DNA of 64,000 nucleotides, from contig CASBPS010000159.1 in assembly GCA_949126835.1 (NCBI GenBank), positions 1 through 64,000 on the forward strand, read 5' to 3'. The DNA comes from Anisus vortex. Lineage: Eukaryota; Mollusca; Gastropoda; Planorbidae. Within the stretch, counting starts at the first letter, position 1, and each line of letters begins with the position of its first letter. Shown here one piece after another: positions 1 through 8,740 of the stretch. The translations under genes and the position numbers were made by a program. The notes below the pieces were generated by a model, which ran no database searches, was not told the DNA's origin, and was given only the letters and a program-made list of their open reading frames with translations.

Positions 1-470
1 GATTTAATGTTTATTTGACTCGTATGATGTGAATCTTTTGTGTATGAAGTGATTTAGATAAACTGTACTTTAATATAGAGGAAATCCACAATCCTGTTTG
101 AATGATTAAACACAATTTTATTCCAACAAGTTGAGATGATAAATATAACAGTAACACAGAATACATGTACCAATATTATATGATGAAACTTAATCAGTTT
201 AGATTCTTCTATATCGTACTAAGCCGTAATCCTATCTTTAAGAAAGTGGTCAAAAACAGTCCTCACACATTAGCGCCCAAGCTAGAACTAAACTAACGGT
301 CTCAAACCCTTGTGCATATGACGTATTTTAATGCTATGACGTAGTGTCTAGACATATACATGTTTTATTCCTAACACGGAAACATTTCGGGTTTAAGATT
401 ATTTCTTTTTAACTTTAGTTAATAATAAGAGAACCAATATAATTATGGAAATAAAACTACTTTTGTAACA
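1..470 (-). repeat. 3' LTR of the Gmr1-like element (partial, window edge)
   Basis: Aligns without gaps to 6586-7055 with 7 mismatches. It ends on the plus strand in GTAACA, so the LTR begins TGTTAC in the element's sense. About 131 bp at the other end lie outside the window. It contains a sense AATAAA (plus-strand TTTATT at 10-15), a candidate polyadenylation signal, and two TGACGTA motifs at 319-325 and 337-343. Confidence 0.93.
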
Positions 471-489
471 CTCGCCCCCCCCCCCCCTT
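471..489 (-). other. Polypurine tract of the Gmr1-like element
   Basis: In the element's sense this reads AA, thirteen G, then CGAG, directly against the TG of the 3' LTR. A purine run at exactly this place is the expected plus-strand primer. The 13-base homopolymer is prone to sequencing error, so its exact length is uncertain. Confidence 0.85.
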
Positions 490-1337
490 AAGACACAAAG
501 GAATTACAGACAGTGTTAAGTATGGAATTCTTTGTAGAGTACCCATAAAAATGAACCGAATTCCTAAACTATTCGTAAGATTTAATTGACTATTGGACAA
601 TCTTTTTAAGATTAAAATGAACCATATATTACATATCCCCTTAATAACAAAGTCGCTATTATGGAATCCCTTATCACATTATCTTATCAATGATTATTAA
701 TTAAACATTTATTTATCAATTAATATCTACAATTATGATTATTGTGTGTACAACGTTGACCATAAAACTATTACCACCAATAACCCATTCCCATAGAATT
801 GATATGAATTACCCAAATAAGTGGAACCGATTAATAATTGATAGATAATTCTTTAGAAAGTTTAATTTATTTATAACCGATCACCGTATCATTAACTAAT
901 GATTTTCAGTTATTATATTATTATGATGTCTAAATAATGACATCAAGAATATTTAAAAATGTGATAATCTCAGCTGATTTAGCTTTTACATAGCATAAAA
1001 TAAGACATCCAAATTATAACATGACGACATAGAAAACAAACAATTTGCAAAACACATCAATAATCAATTGAACAAACACAAGTGTGGATGTATTCAAGTT
1101 AAATACCGGTGTGTGTGCAATTGATGTATGCAATAGTTACCTTTTACCTTACAACGTATGATTGTTTCTAGTAGAATTTGAAGTTTTGTTCTGTAATGTT
1201 TCATAGTGTAATAATTCAAAACATAGTTTATTTATTGTCATATTTACAATAATATATATGTTAATCAATACAATGAATGACATAAAAGAAAAAAAAACAT
1301 TTCATGAGAAACTGACTTTTATCTTCTGGTTCACCAG
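490..1337 (-). other. Non-coding stretch between pol and the polypurine tract
   Basis: About 850 bp of very AT-rich sequence between the RNase H end and the polypurine tract. No ORF of 60 codons or more lies on either strand, and I see no envelope-like reading frame, tandem repeat or RNA gene. It is either an unusually long 3' untranslated region or the decayed remains of an extra ORF. Confidence 0.6.
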
Positions 1338-3133
1338 TTACATGCGCGACAACGTGTCAGCGACCACATTTTGTTTACCTGGTAAATATACCACATTTAA
1401 ATTATATGCTTGAGGAATAAGCTCCAGCGAATAATTCTTTGGTTTTGTTTAACCCTGGAAAGGAAAACTAAAGGGTTATGATCAGTTAAAATATCAATTG
1501 GATATGGAGAACCATTGATATAAAAATCAAAATGTTTCAATGCTAGAATTAATCCCAAAAGTTCTTTTTCTATCACACTATAGTTTCTTTGATGCTTATC
1601 AAATTTTTGAGAGTAAAAACTAATCGGGTGTTCTAGTGAATCATCACCCTTTTGAGAAATGACCGCTCCCATCCCTGTATCACACGCGTCAACGGTAATT
1701 TTAAAGGGTTTACTGTAATTGGGTGTTACTAATACAGGTGGCTCAGAAAGAACATCTTTTAATTTATCAAAGGCCTGGTGGCATTCATTAGACCATTTGA
1801 AAGTGCAACTCTTCTTTAATAGATTTGTTAATGGACATGCAATGGTTGAGAAATTTTGACAGAACCGACGGTAGTATCCCGCCATCCCGAGAAAACTGCG
1901 GAGTTGTTTACAGGTTTCAGGAACAGGGAACTCGCGAATAGCCTTCACCTTTGCATTTAATGGTTTTACCAAACCATTTCCCACTATGTGACCTAGATAC
2001 TCGATGGTTGCATGGCAGAACTGACTCTTAGTCAAGTTAATGGTGAGATTAGCATGAGTCAATTTCGTAAATAACAAATGCAGTTGATCTAAATGAGATT
2101 TAAAATCGTCACTAAAGACAACAATATCGTCAAGGTATGCATGACATTTAGGAATGTCCTGAGTAATGGTATTTATTAACCGTTGAAAAGTAGAGGGTGC
2201 ATTAACCATACCAAAGGGCATGACCTTAAATTTGTACAGTCCATCAGGGGTTACAAACGATGATATCTCCTGAGCCCTCTCCGTCAGTGGAATCTGAAAA
2301 TACGCCGTTAATAGGTCAATTTTCGTCACAAACTTAGCATTACTCACTTGATCTATTAGATCGTCGATTCTTGGTATTGGATAGGAATCAGTTTTTGTCA
2401 CTTTGTTTACCTTACGGTAGTCCACACAAAACCTCATGGATCCGTCGGCTTTAGGTACCAATACGCAAGGGGAAGACCAGTCACTACTACTAGGTGTAAT
2501 AATGTCATTGTCAAGCATGTAGCGAACCTCTTTACGGATGCATTCTAACTGGATAGGATTTGACCTGTATGGATGTTGTTTAATAGCTTTAGTATTTTCA
2601 TTTAGAATAACATCATGTTTAACTACACTAGTTCTACTAGGTACATCTCCAAATAAATGGATATGTTCATTAATTAGACCTTTGATAGCGGATTGTTCGC
2701 AATCAGGTAAATGTGCCAATTTTTCATTTAGGTTTTTCAGAGCCTTTGTATTTTGCAGTTTGCTTTCTGCAACTTCACGCTCAATTTCGGGTGAATTATT
2801 CCCGACTTTAATAACAGAGTTTACCGAGGCAACAACATTTTGTGCTTCTCTGGTAATGTATGGTTTCAACTTATTGATATGGCACACTCGTTGCGATTTC
2901 CGTCTATCAGGGGTCTTTACAAGATAGTTAACCTCACTAAGCTTAGCCATAACCTCGTAGGGTCCTGTAAACTTGGCACTCAGGGGTTGACCAGACAGTG
3001 GCGTCAGCATGAGAACTTTATCACCAGGTTGGAAGATACGGGTTCTTGCGTTGACGTCATAATAGACCTTCATCTTATCTTGTGCCTGCAAAAGATTAGA
3101 TCTGACAACTTTTAATGCATTATACAGTCTATT
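1338..3133 (-). CDS. pol: Gmr1-like pol, 3' half: integrase C-terminus, reverse transcriptase and RNase H (broken)
   Basis: The open part is 1397-3091 (564 codons; 3091 is a TTG, not a true start). The same frame runs on upstream to the TAA at 3134-3136 that cuts it from the integrase core. In order, counting from 3091: integrase GPY/F module (AKFTGPYEV, residues 39-47), a linker with the usual RT lead-in (about 140-200), RT with its first catalytic Asp near 259 and the YLDD box at 319-322, the thumb region, and RNase H with Asp468, Glu508 or Glu510 and Asp537. A one-base frameshift near 1409-1415 makes the frame stop at 1397. The usual C-terminal RNase H segment, with an ADTLSR-type motif, continues in the next frame to a TAA at 1338-1340. 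RT copies the RNA and RNase H degrades the template. Family assignment is firm; activity of this copy is doubtful. Confidence 0.93.
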
Positions 3134-4708
3134 TTAAAAATTTTCCACGTATGTCAGTAGACCAGTGTCTTCAGTGGATGATAACCATGTCTCTTGTAAC
3201 AGCTTTAGTGGTCCACGAACTGTGTGTCCGAATACCAGTTCAAAGGGACTGAAACCAAGAGATTCTTGTACAGCCTCTCTGGTTGCGAAGAGTGCGAAGG
3301 GAATACCACGATCCCAGTCGGCGTTATGCTCGAAACAGAAAGTACGGAGCATATTTTTCAATGTTTGGTGGTATCGTTCCAGTGCGCCTTGACTCTGTGG
3401 ATGATATGCACTCGATACTGCATGACGAATACCCAGCCGTTCCAAGACTTGGCGAAATAACTTCGATGTGAAATTTAAACCTTGATCTGACTGCACGTTT
3501 TTCGGAAGACCATATCGGGTGAAGAATCCGATAAGTGCATCAGAGATTTTGTCGGCATTGATGCTACGTAGAGGAATAGCCTCTGGGAATCTCGTTGCCG
3601 AACACATAATAGTGAACAGATACTGGTGGCCAGCCTTAGTTTTAGGCAACGGACCGACGCAGTCTATAATGATGTGACTGAAGGGTTCTGAGAATGCTGG
3701 TATGGGTCGTAGAGGAGCTACCGGAATGGTCTGATTCGGTTTGCCAACCATCTGGCAGACATGACATGATCTGCAAAACGATGTGACGTCACGACGTAGG
3801 CCAGGCCAGAAGAAATATGGAAGAATCCTGTCGAAGGTTTTCTGTATCCCTAGGTGACCAGCATACGGTGAATCATGGGCCATATGTAATATGTCCTTGC
3901 GGTATACATTGGGTACCACGATTTGATGTACTTCGCTGCATGTTTCATCGTCGTTTTCTTTCCCTCTCCATTTCCTCATCAACAACTCGTCCCTCAGGTA
4001 ATAACCTGCGGCCATTGTTTCTAACTCTCCTTCATTCTTTGCTTCCTCTTTTAGCTTCCCGATCTCTGGATCTTTGCCCTGAGCAAGAATGAGTAATTGT
4101 CTAGGCGACACATTATTTTGATCAGTATGACTTGAGTGACCACCTAGAACATCCGCCATGAAGGTTGCTTGCAAGTCAATCTCTGGTGTTGGTTCTGGTT
4201 TCTTTGTCGATTCATTAGTCATCTGCTGTTTCTCCATAGCTCTGGTGATAACGCATACTGAATTTTCAGTATTCCTACACTGAACAGAGTCTTTGGTTTC
4301 TTTAAGTACAGGATGTACCTGATTCTTGGCAATGTCACTTCCTAAAAGTAATGAAATGCCTCTGTAGGGAAATTTCTTCACTATCCCAACAATAACAGAT
4401 CCAGTGAAGTAATTACTCTTCAACTGTATACGATGTAACGGTGCCGTGAGTGTTCCAGCCATAGTACTGATCAAAGCATACTGGCCTGTATGAGTCAATT
4501 TCGACGTTGGTACAGTATAATTCAACAGTAGAGATATATCAGCACCGGAGTCACGTAGAATTTTAATCTTCCGTTCTCTAGCTTGATTATCTATAGGTGA
4601 CACATAGCCCTCGCTAACATCCGATAGCATACACTCGGGTAGTTCTCTGCCTACTGAGTTTCTTGCTACACTACTGCCTCCATAAGTAAACGTTTTATTT
4701 ACTGATTG
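3134..4708 (-). CDS. pol: Gmr1-like pol, 5' half: aspartic protease and integrase core
   Basis: The first ATG is at 4630 (498 codons to the TAA at 3134). The frame is open up to the gag stop at 4709, and the residues before the ATG look like the usual lead-in to the protease, so the ATG is probably not the true start. Counting from 4630: aspartic protease with the DSGAD active site at 27-31 and a flap-like LLLGSD at 94-99; integrase zinc finger with His252, His259, Cys289 and Cys292; DD35E core with Asp323, Asp382 and Glu418. The second Asp and the Glu are separated by exactly 35 residues. Protease would cut the polyprotein and integrase would insert the cDNA. The TAA at 3134-3136 falls after the core, before the GPY/F module, and the frame continues directly beyond it. 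Confidence 0.93.
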   Translation of the reverse strand, partial: QSVNKTFTYGGSSVARNSVGRELPECMLSDVSEGYVSPIDNQARERKIKILRDSGADISLLLNYTVPTSKLTHTGQYALISTMAGTLTAPLHRIQLKSNYFTGSVIVGIVKKFPYRGISLLLGSDIAKNQVHPVLKETKDSVQCRNTENSVCVITRAMEKQQMTNESTKKPEPTPEIDLQATFMADVLGGHSSHTDQNNVSPRQLLILAQGKDPEIGKLKEEAKNEGELETMAAGYYLRDELLMRKWRGKENDDETCSEVHQIVVPNVYRKDILHMAHDSPYAGHLGIQKTFDRILPYFFWPGLRRDVTSFCRSCHVCQMVGKPNQTIPVAPLRPIPAFSEPFSHIIIDCVGPLPKTKAGHQYLFTIMCSATRFPEAIPLRSINADKISDALIGFFTRYGLPKNVQSDQGLNFTSKLFRQVLERLGIRHAVSSAYHPQSQGALERYHQTLKNMLRTFCFEHNADWDRGIPFALFATREAVQESLGFSPFELVFGHTVRGPLKLLQETWLSSTEDTGLLTYVENF

Positions 4709-4720
4709 TTAAACTGTCAC
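4709..4720 (-). promoter_or_regulatory. Gag-pol junction stop in a readthrough-like context (candidate)
   Basis: The gag stop at 4711-4709 is followed in the sense direction by CAATCA, and pol continues in the same frame. Stop-CAR-YYA is the tobamovirus-type readthrough context, and CAA-TCA fits it. The feature may therefore be a programmed stop rather than damage. Against this, the element carries other in-frame TAA codons that look like mutations. Confidence 0.35.
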
Positions 4721-5749
4721 ACTCCCTTTGGAGTTGAAACTAGAATGTTCAATAGCCTCGGTCTTCATTTCAAAGACTTTTTCCGACTTTGAGCAACTTG
4801 GACATGCGTGTTTTGCCATCTCCTCATGACTAACATCAAATGTCTTTCTATCAGCTTTAATTCTTTTGTGGGCAGTTTTATTTATGTGAGTTTCAGTTTG
4901 TACGGCGATGTGTGATAAAACCACGTTGTTCTTGTTTTTAATGGGTCTTTTCTCTTTATGTAGACTCCAACGATTCTCTTTTATATGTCCATCTTTCTTA
5001 CAGAATGTACAGGTAATTCTCTTTTGTACAAAACTTGAATTCTCTTGTTTATCGGCTTTTTGTTTACTTTTATCCTCTGTCGATCTTAACTTCCTCTCTG
5101 TATTACTGTTTTGAGTCCTCAAACTTGTTCTGTCATTTTGAAAATAATGGCTATGCGGGTGAATAATGACGTATTTATCGGCTTTAACTGCTGCTTGTTC
5201 TGCTATTTCAATACCACGATCAGCCAAATGAACTTTTATATCAGTGCGAATCTTCTCAGTAAAATCCTCCATCAGTATGAGATTATATAGTTTTTCATAA
5301 TCTTTATTCACATTCTTAGAACGTAACCATCGATCAAGATACTTTTTCTCTAATCTCAGGAAGTCAACATGTGAAGCTTCTGGTTCCTTCTTGTACTCAC
5401 GATATAACTTTCGATACTTTTCTGGAGTTAGAACATAACTCAATAGTACTCTGCTCTTTATTATTTCATAATTATTGCATTCCTCTGGAGTCAAATTCAA
5501 TACTACATCTAGAGCCTTGCCTTTTGTTAGAGTTGAACGTAAAAGTACTGCTTTCTTATCTTCAGGAAAATTATAATCGATCGAGTTTCTATCGAAGACC
5601 ATAAAGAACTCATCAATGTCCATGTTCTCCATGCTTGGAATATGCTTTTTAAACTTATATAGTTCCACATTATTTGTTTCCTGAATCGTATGAGTTGACG
5701 AACGAGACTTTGCCAATTCAATCCTTTCATTACTAGCGATTCTTTCTTT
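4709..5749 (-). CDS. gag: Gmr1-like gag, C-terminal part: SCAN-like capsid and nucleocapsid
   Basis: An open frame downstream of the in-frame TAA at 5750-5752. The 335-codon stretch from 5716 begins with TTG and is not an independent gene; the frame simply continues from the upstream gag piece. Residues 20-95 are a capsid-like helical region. Residues 97-185 resemble a SCAN domain (Tyr/Arg-rich start, then a WL motif at 130-131 and a LILMEDF helix). Residues 210-230 are basic. Residues 236-249 are a zinc knuckle, C-X2-C-X4-H, but with Arg where the last Cys belongs. The ORF ends in TAA at 4709-4711, after which pol follows in the same frame. Gag should form the cytoplasmic particle that packages the element RNA. 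Confidence 0.85.
   Translation of the reverse strand, partial: KERIASNERIELAKSRSSTHTIQETNNVELYKFKKHIPSMENMDIDEFFMVFDRNSIDYNFPEDKKAVLLRSTLTKGKALDVVLNLTPEECNNYEIIKSRVLLSYVLTPEKYRKLYREYKKEPEASHVDFLRLEKKYLDRWLRSKNVNKDYEKLYNLILMEDFTEKIRTDIKVHLADRGIEIAEQAAVKADKYVIIHPHSHYFQNDRTSLRTQNSNTERKLRSTEDKSKQKADKQENSSFVQKRITCTFCKKDGHIKENRWSLHKEKRPIKNKNNVVLSHIAVQTETHINKTAHKRIKADRKTFDVSHEEMAKHACPSCSKSEKVFEMKTEAIEHSSFNSKGSVTV
4970..5011 (-). other. Gag zinc knuckle with a lost ligand
   Basis: The motif is CTFCKKDGHIKENR, a CCHC knuckle in which the fourth ligand is Arg. The codon at 4970-4972 is CGT in sense, one transition from the TGT for Cys. The knuckle normally binds element RNA during packaging. Confidence 0.8.
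5162..5428 (-). other. SCAN-like segment of the Gag capsid
   Basis: Roughly 89 residues with the layout of a SCAN domain: an aromatic and basic start (YRKLYREY), an acidic spacer, a conserved Trp-Leu pair, a helix rich in Leu and Ile ending in MEDF, and a closing amphipathic helix with a repeated Ala-Ala. SCAN domains of vertebrate zinc-finger proteins were reported to derive from Gmr1-like capsids, so this is the expected ancestral form. The assignment is by eye, without a profile search. Confidence 0.65.
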
Positions 5750-6175
5750 TTACAATTCCGCCAATCTTTTATCTTTCTCGTTCTCTGCTTCTATTCTTTT
5801 ACTCTCCAATTGTAATTGTAATTGTAATTGAATTTCTAACTTCTTCATTTCTAACTGAAATTTCATGTCCGCACTAAGTTCATTTCCATTCATTTTAAAT
5901 TCATGGTTATTTATGTCTGTTTTCAGGGTTTCTGATACATTGAGAACCACTGATTCTTCACTATTCATAGTATTTTCTTCAAGCATTCTACCATGTCTTT
6001 TCAAACAGTCCTTAATATCTTGAATCAATTTACTCCTTACTGGTGTAACTTCAGTAATGTCTATTCCCAGAGAATTAGCCATCTCTTTTAACTGGGTTAG
6101 TGACATGCTATTTAACTGTTCTGACGTGATAGCAAAAATATTCAATTGCTCCAACGTAAGATTAGCTTCCGCCAT
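5750..6175 (-). CDS. gag: Gmr1-like gag, N-terminal part
   Basis: A 141-codon ORF starting at ATG 6175, the first start codon after the leader. Residues 15-62 hold two Leu-rich helices with a turn, loosely like a SAP or matrix-type fold. Residues 100-141 form a strongly charged, Leu- and Gln-rich predicted coiled coil. It ends in TAA at 5750-5752, in the middle of that coiled coil. Charged helical sequence continues in the same frame directly afterwards into the capsid, so the stop most likely interrupts one gag ORF. No function beyond Gag assembly is supported. Confidence 0.75.
   Translation of the reverse strand: MAEANLTLEQLNIFAITSEQLNSMSLTQLKEMANSLGIDITEVTPVRSKLIQDIKDCLKRHGRMLEENTMNSEESVVLNVSETLKTDINNHEFKMNGNELSADMKFQLEMKKLEIQLQLQLQLESKRIEAENEKDKRLAEL
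5808..5830 (-). repeat. Hexanucleotide microsatellite inside gag
   Basis: About four tandem copies of TTGTAA on the plus strand, encoding the Gln-Leu repeat of the Gag coiled coil. This is a likely site of length change between copies of the element. Confidence 0.8.
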
Positions 6176-6430
6176 GTTTTTATATTAATGACGTAAATAC
6201 AAGATAAAAAATTCAACTTTACCTTTCATAAAGTCCTTTGAAATATTTGTACACCACTGTTAATTTGTAGAAGATAAATTTTAAGGATGGTTGAGTACAA
6301 AGCTGAAAACACTATGTCCGAACACAGACCGTGCCTCCCACGTAGACAAAATTTGAATAAATATTTGTTGTAAATCGTTTTTCACTAAAACAGTTGTATA
6401 TTCTCAATTTCTTATACCTACAAACTTTAG
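6176..6430 (-). other. Leader of the Gmr1-like element
   Basis: 255 bp between the primer-binding site and the gag ATG. It holds no ORF. This is where the packaging signal would be expected, but I see no specific motif that proves it. Confidence 0.6.
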
Positions 6431-6448
6431 ATCCCGGACGAGCCCCCA
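6431..6448 (-). other. Primer-binding site, tRNA-Pro type
   Basis: In sense the 18 nt read TGGGGGCTCGTCCGGGAT, which is the well-known proline-tRNA primer-binding site of murine leukaemia virus and is complementary to the 3' end of tRNA-Pro. It starts 6 bp after the proposed LTR end. It is the binding site for the tRNA that primes minus-strand DNA synthesis. Confidence 0.93.
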
Positions 6449-6454
6449 ATCTTT

Positions 6455-7055
6455 TGTCACGTGCGAAATCAGCTATTGACGTATGATGATATTTTTAGTA
6501 ATGTATTATTATAAATTATTTTGATTCACATCCATCTTGGATCTCACCAGGTTGTATAAGAATTAGTATTGATGTTATTGAAGTAGATTTAATGTTTATT
6601 TGACTCGTATGATGTGAATCTTTTGTGTATGAAGTGATTTAGATAAACTGTACCTTAATATAGAGGAAATCCACAATCCTGTTTGAATGATTAAACACAA
6701 TTTTATTCCAACAAGTTGAGATGATAAATATAACAGTAACACAGAATACATGTACCAATATTATATGATGAAACTTAATCAGTTGAGATTCTTCTATATC
6801 GTACTAAGCCGTAATCCTATCTTTAAGAAAGTGGTCAAAAACAGTCCTCACACATTAGCGCCCAAGCTAGAACTAAACTAAAGGTCTCAAACCCTCGTGC
6901 ATATGACGTATTTTAATGCTATGACGTAGTGTCTAGACATATACATGTTTTATTCCTAACACGGAAACATTTCGGGTTTAAGATTATTTCTTTTTAATTT
7001 TAGTTAATAATAATAGAACCAATATAATTATGGAAATATAACTACTTTTGTAACA
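6455..7055 (-). repeat. 5' LTR of the Gmr1-like element
   Basis: 601 bp. In sense it starts TGTTAC and ends GTGACA, an imperfect terminal inverted repeat with TG...CA ends. The right edge is sharp, because the left LTR continues into the polypurine tract while this one continues into satellite. The left edge is set from the TG/CA rule and the nearby primer-binding site. A sense AATAAA lies at 6595-6600 and TGACGTA motifs at 6904-6910 and 6922-6928. Confidence 0.88.
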
Positions 7056-8740
7056 CTAGTCACCAATTTTATCTTCAATTTTAAAAAGGTTACTAAGAAC
7101 AGGGCTCTACCTGACGAAATCAGAGCTAGTCACCAATTTTATCTTCAATTTTAAAAAGGTTACTAAGTGCGGGGCTATAGCAGACGAAATCGGAGCTAGT
7201 CACAAATTTTATCTTCAATTTTTAAAAAGGTTACTAAGTAAGGGCTATAGCAGACGAAATCGTAGCTAGTCACCAATTTTATCTTCAATTTTAAAAAGGT
7301 TACTAAATGCGGGGCTATAGCAGACAAAATCGGAGCTAGTCACCAATTTTATCTTCAATTTTAAAAAAGGTTACTAAGTGCGGGGCTATAGCAGACGAAA
7401 TCGGAGCTAGTCACCAATTTTATCTTCAATTTTAAAAAGGTTACTAAGTGCGGGGCTATAGCAGACGAAATCAGAGCTAGTCACCAATTTTATCTTCAAT
7501 TTTAAAAAGGTTACTAAGTGCGGGGCTATAGCAGACGAAATCGGAGCTAGTCACCAATTTTATCTTCAATTTTAAAAAGGTTACTAAGTGCGGGGCTATA
7601 GCAGACGAAATCGGAGCTAGTCACCAATTTTATCTTCAATTTTAAAAAGGTTACTAAGTGCGGGGCTATAGCAGACGAAATCGGAGCTAGTCACCAATTT
7701 TATCTTCAATTTTAAAAAGGTTACTAAGTGCGGGGCTATAGCAGACGAAATCGGAGCTAGTCACCAATTTTATCTTCAATTTTAAAAAGGTTACTAAGTG
7801 CGGGGCTATAGCAGACGAAATCGGAGCTAGTCACCAATTTTATCTTCAATTTTAAAAAGGTTACTAAGTACGGGGCTATAGCAGACGAAATCGGATCTAG
7901 TCACCAATTTTATCTTCAATTTTAAAAAGGTTACTAAGTGCGGGGCTATAGCAGACAAAATCGGAGCTAGTCACCAATTTTATCTTCAATTTTAAAAAGG
8001 TTACTGAGTGCGGGGCTATAGCAGACGAAATCGGAGCTAGTCACCAATTTTATCTTCAATTTTAAAAAGGTTACTAAGTGCAAGGCTATAGCAGACGAAA
8101 TCAGAGCTAGTCACCAATTTTATCTTCAATTTTAAAAAGGTTACTAAGTGCGGGGCTATAGCAGACGAAATCGGAGCTAGTCACCAATTTTATCTTCAAT
8201 TTTAAAAAGGTTACTATGTGCGGGGCTATAGCAGACGAAATCATAACTAGTCACCAATTTTATCTTCAATTTTATAAAGGTTACTAAGTGCGGGACTAAA
8301 GCAGACGAAATCGGAGCTAGTCACCAATTTTATCTTCAATTTTAGAAAGGCTACTATTTGCGAGGCTATAGCAGACGAAATCGGAGCTAGTCACCAATTT
8401 TTTTTTCAATTTTAATAAGGTTACTAAGTGCGGGGCTATAGCAGACGAAATCGGAGCTAGTCACCAATTTTATCTTCAATTTTAAAAAGGTTACTAAGTG
8501 CGGGGCTATAGCAGACGAAATCGGAGCTAGTCACCAATAATATCTTCATTTTTAAAAAGGTTACTAAGTGCGGGGCTATAGCAGACAAAATCGGAGCTAG
8601 TCACCAATTTTATCTTCAATTTTAAAAAGGTTACTAAGTGCGAGGCTATAGCAGACGAAATCGGAGCTAGTCACCAATTTTATCTTCAATTTTAAAAAGG
8701 TTACTAAGTGCGGGGCTATAGCAGACGAAATCGGAGCTAG

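Larger units (their letters stand above)
1..7055 (-). mobile_element. Gmr1-like Ty3/gypsy LTR retrotransposon, damaged, left end outside the window
   Basis: An LTR retrotransposon read right to left. It has a 601-bp 5' LTR, tRNA-Pro primer-binding site, leader, gag, pol, non-coding stretch, polypurine tract and partial 3' LTR. The pol order is protease, integrase (H2C2 zinc finger, DD35E core, GPY/F module), RT, RNase H. Integrase before RT is the hallmark of Gmr1-like elements; most Ty3/gypsy elements have RT-RNase H first. Gag and pol share one frame, broken by TAA codons at 5750, 4709 and 3134 and by a frameshift near 1409-1415, so the copy is probably not autonomous. The LTRs differ at 7 of 470 compared positions. 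The right flank begins CTAGT and continues as satellite, so CTAGT is the expected target duplication; the left flank cannot be seen. Confidence 0.93.

Noticed and set aside
490..1337. Envelope gene making the left element a retrovirus-like element
   Set aside because: No ORF, signal peptide or membrane segment can be found in this stretch.
1338..6175. Alternative genetic code with TAA as a sense codon
   Set aside because: The copia ORF runs 1287 codons without TAA, and the gypsy element also has a frameshift and a lost Cys, which point to decay.
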